A DNA stretch of 64,000 nt from Serpentinimonas maccroryi (GTDB taxonomy: Bacteria > Pseudomonadota > Gammaproteobacteria > Burkholderiales > Burkholderiaceae_C): contig NZ_AP014569.1 of the NCBI RefSeq assembly GCF_000828915.1, forward strand, positions 992,001 to 1,056,000, read 5' to 3'. Below are positions 61,495 through 64,000 of this stretch, piece by piece (the first letter of the stretch is position 1; each line of letters begins with the position of its first letter). The notes beneath the pieces were generated by a model. It worked only from the letters and a program-made list of their open reading frames with translations, was not told where the DNA came from and ran no database searches. Made by a program: the position numbers and the translations under genes.

Positions 61495-64000
61495 TGGAAT
61501 CCACCTCCCCCCACGGCGCCGCGCCAGCCACCCCAACCCCAGCCCCGCGCCCCAAGCTGGTGCTGGTGGGCAACGGCATGGCCGGCGTGCGCACGCTCGA
61601 AGAGCTGCTCAAGCTCAGCCCCGAGCTGTACGACATCACCGTCTTTGGCGCCGAGCCGCACCCCAACTACAACCGCATCCTGCTCTCGCCGGTGCTGGCC
61701 GGCGAGCAGGAGCCCGAGCAGATCGTGCTCAACGACTGGGGCTGGTACCGCCAGCACGGCATCACTCTGCACGCCGGCTGGAGCGTCAGCGCGGTGGACC
61801 GCACCCGGCGCCTGGTGCACGCCAGCGGGCCCGGCGGGGCCACGCACACCGTCGCCTACGACCGCTTGATCCTGGCCACCGGCTCCAACGCCTTCATCCT
61901 GCCCATCCCCGGAGCGCAACTGCCCGGCGTGCAAGGCTACCGCGACATCGCCGACACCGAGGCCATGATCGCTGCCGCAGCGCAGCACCGGCAGGCGGTA
62001 GTGATCGGCGGCGGCCTGCTGGGCCTAGAAGCCGCCAACGGGCTGATGAAGCGCGGCATGGAGGTGACCGTGGTGCATGCGGCCCCGTGGTTGATGGAGC
62101 GCCAGCTCGACCAGCGCGCCGCCGCATTGCTGCAGCGCTCGCTGCAGGCGCGCGGCCTGAAGTTTCTGCTCGGCGCCCAGACCGAGGCGCTGCTGCCCGG
62201 TGCCGATGGGCGCGTGGCAGCCGTGCGCTTCAAGGCGGGCAGCGCCCCCGAGCCGGAAATCCCGGCCCAGCTGGTGGTCATGGCGGTGGGCATACGCCCC
62301 AACACCGCTTTGGCTGAAAACATGCGGCTGCACGTGCAGCGCGGCATTGTGGTCTCGGACACGCTGCAAACCGTGACCGACCCGCGCATCTACGCCGTGG
62401 GCGAGTGCGCCGCACACCGGGGCGTCGCCTACGGCCTAGTGGCCCCGCTGTTCGAGCAGGGCAAGGTGCTGGCCAACCACTTGGCTGAGCACGGCATCGC
62501 CCGCTACAGCGGCAGCACGACCTCGACCAAGCTAAAGGTCACGGGGATCGATCTGTTCAGCGCCGGCAACTTCATGGGCGGCCCCGGTACCGAGGAAATC
62601 TTGCTCAGCGACCCGACCGCCCCCAATGGCGGCGTGTACAAAAAGCTGGTGCTGCAAGACGACAAACTGATCGGCGCCTGCCTTTATGGCGACACGGCCG
62701 ATGGCAGCTGGTATTTCAAGCTGCTGCGCGAGGGCCGCTCGATTGCCGACATCCGCGACCGGCTGGTGTTTGGCGAGAGCAACCTAGGCGATGCCGGCCA
62801 CCAGGGGCACCAGAAGGCCGCCCAAATGGCCGACAGCGACGAGGTCTGCGGCTGCAACGGCGTCACCAAAGGGGCCATCTGCAAAGCCATCAAGAGCCGG
62901 GGCTTGTTCACCCTCGAGGATGTGCGCAAACACACCAAGGCCAGCGCCAGTTGCGGTAGCTGCACCGGCTTGGTGGAGCAGATCCTGATGTTCAGCGCCG
63001 GCGGCGACTACTCGGCCGCGCCGCAGAAAAAAGCCCTGTGCGGCTGCACCGAGCACAGCCACCAGGAGGTGCGCGACGCCATCCGCGAGCGCAAGCTGCT
63101 GCGCATCGCCGACGTCTATCAGGCCCTCGATTGGCGCACCCCGAACGGTTGCGCCACGTGCCGGCCGGCCCTCAACTACTACCTCATCAGCACCTGGCCC
63201 AAAGAAGCCCGCGACGACCCGCAAAGCCGTTTCATCAACGAGCGCAGCCACGCCAATATCCAGAAAGACGGCACCTACAGCGTGGTGCCGCGCATGTGGG
63301 GCGGTGAGACCAGCGCCGCCGAACTGCGCCGCATCGCCGACGTGGTGGACAAGTACCAGATCCCCACCGTCAAGGTCACGGGCGGCCAGCGCATCGACCT
63401 GTTGGGTGTCAAAAAAGAAGATCTGGTGCAGGTCTGGAAAGAGATCGGCATGCCCAGCGGCCACGCCTACGCCAAGGCGCTGCGCACGGTCAAAACCTGC
63501 GTCGGTTCCGAGTGGTGCCGCATGGGCACGCAAGACAGCACCCAGATGGGCAAGGATCTGGAGCGTGCCTTTTTTGGCATGTACGCGCCGCACAAGGTCA
63601 AATTTGCCGTCAGCGGTTGCCCGCGCAACTGCGCCGAGGCCGGCATCAAGGACGTGGGCATCATCGGCGTGGAGAGCGGCTGGGAGATGTTCATCGCCGG
63701 CAACGGCGGCATCAAGACCGAGGTGGCGCACTTTTTTTGCAAGCTCAAAAGCGCCGCCGAAGTGATGGAATACACCGGCGCCTTCATGCAGCTCTACCGG
63801 CTCGAGGGCTGGTATCTGGAGCGCACGGTGCATTTTGTAAGCCGGGTGGGGCTGGACTACGTGAAACAGCGCATCCTCGACGACCCCGCTGGCCGCTTGG
63901 CGCTGTGGCAACAGCTGCAGGCGGCGCTCGCGGGCGAGCCCGACCCGTGGTGCGATTTTGAGCGGGCGCAAGTCGATGTGCGCCAGTTCCAGCCCCTAAA
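61494..64000 (+). CDS. nirB: Assimilatory nitrite reductase large subunit, NirB (3' end outside window)
   Basis: At least 835 residues of an NAD(P)H nitrite reductase reducing nitrite to ammonia. The frame is open to the window edge. An FAD/NAD part comes first (LVLVGNGMAGVRTLEELL, ATGSNAFILPIPG, VIGGGLLGLEAANGLMKRGMEV, VAVGIRPN). A [2Fe-2S] BFD-type site follows with CGCNGVTKGAICKAI and CGSCTGLV, and a second one with CGCTEHSHQEV and CATCRPAL. Last is the sirohaem/[4Fe-4S] region with TCVGSEWCRMGTQDS and SGCPRNCAEAG. ATG at 61494 is better spaced from AGAGG than ATG at 61491. The small subunit and nitrate reductase genes are probably beyond the edge. Confidence 0.95.
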   Translation, partial: MESTSPHGAAPATPTPAPRPKLVLVGNGMAGVRTLEELLKLSPELYDITVFGAEPHPNYNRILLSPVLAGEQEPEQIVLNDWGWYRQHGITLHAGWSVSAVDRTRRLVHASGPGGATHTVAYDRLILATGSNAFILPIPGAQLPGVQGYRDIADTEAMIAAAAQHRQAVVIGGGLLGLEAANGLMKRGMEVTVVHAAPWLMERQLDQRAAALLQRSLQARGLKFLLGAQTEALLPGADGRVAAVRFKAGSAPEPEIPAQLVVMAVGIRPNTALAENMRLHVQRGIVVSDTLQTVTDPRIYAVGECAAHRGVAYGLVAPLFEQGKVLANHLAEHGIARYSGSTTSTKLKVTGIDLFSAGNFMGGPGTEEILLSDPTAPNGGVYKKLVLQDDKLIGACLYGDTADGSWYFKLLREGRSIADIRDRLVFGESNLGDAGHQGHQKAAQMADSDEVCGCNGVTKGAICKAIKSRGLFTLEDVRKHTKASASCGSCTGLVEQILMFSAGGDYSAAPQKKALCGCTEHSHQEVRDAIRERKLLRIADVYQALDWRTPNGCATCRPALNYYLISTWPKEARDDPQSRFINERSHANIQKDGTYSVVPRMWGGETSAAELRRIADVVDKYQIPTVKVTGGQRIDLLGVKKEDLVQVWKEIGMPSGHAYAKALRTVKTCVGSEWCRMGTQDSTQMGKDLERAFFGMYAPHKVKFAVSGCPRNCAEAGIKDVGIIGVESGWEMFIAGNGGIKTEVAHFFCKLKSAAEVMEYTGAFMQLYRLEGWYLERTVHFVSRVGLDYVKQRILDDPAGRLALWQQLQAALAGEPDPWCDFERAQVDVRQFQPL

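Noticed and set aside
61494-64000. Possible frameshift in nirB
   Set aside because: Codon phase was checked near 62040, 63300 and 63996. One frame carries all expected motifs without a stop, so the gene appears intact and simply leaves the window.

Overview
The window is GC-rich with short intergenic gaps, and its gene content is typical of a betaproteobacterium of the order Burkholderiales, most likely a Comamonadaceae-like genus. Markers are dusB-fis-purH, phasin, RdgC, homodimeric-type aceE with aceF and lpdA, a PutA-type enzyme and a TRAP fused permease. It is ordinary chromosome: no phage, insertion sequence, CRISPR array or rRNA was seen. The species call is inference.

Layout. 1-3315: end of a TRAP permease, an Asp/Glu racemase-like gene and a patatin. 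3505-14268: a signalling block. It holds a secreted SnoaL-like protein with a histidine kinase and an OmpR-type regulator, then on the minus strand an overlapping four-gene set: MASE2 diguanylate cyclase, YitT membrane protein, five-PAS hybrid kinase and REC-GGDEF protein. 14412-25017: ferrochelatase, phasin, a ferric-iron ABC transporter without its ATPase, a patatin lipoprotein, a hydroxyacyl-CoA dehydrogenase-like SDR, a third diguanylate cyclase and DNA primase. 25170-36092: tRNA-Ser, purH, fis, dusB, a YqaA-like protein, an HPt protein with an excisionase-HTH/receiver protein, ettA, rhlE, gloA and serS. 36204-46538: PutA, a small oxidoreductase, tRNA-Arg, rdgC, coaBC, an amidase and lpdA. 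46551-56676: aceF and aceE with a divergent DctS/FixJ-type two-component system, then folD, greA and tsaD. 56760-64000: a nitrate/nitrite assimilation locus.

The best regulatory signal is upstream of the nitrate operon (nrtA-like, nrtB, nrtD, nirB). A sigma-54 promoter at 58187-58204 is followed by two hairpins with hexanucleotide loops AAUGGC and AACGGC. The second hairpin is mutually exclusive with an intrinsic terminator ahead of the substrate-binding protein gene. The gene just upstream encodes a NIT-ANTAR protein (NasR type). This is the full architecture of NasR/ANTAR antitermination read directly from sequence, with an extra alternative pairing in the linker that could add a switch state.

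The most unusual proteins are the MerR/Xis-type HTH plus receiver plus lysine/alanine-tail protein paired with a stand-alone HPt protein, and the secreted SnoaL-like protein sitting seven bases ahead of a histidine kinase. Three diguanylate cyclases, all with intact GGEEF and RxxD inhibitory motifs, occur without any EAL or HD-GYP gene in the window.
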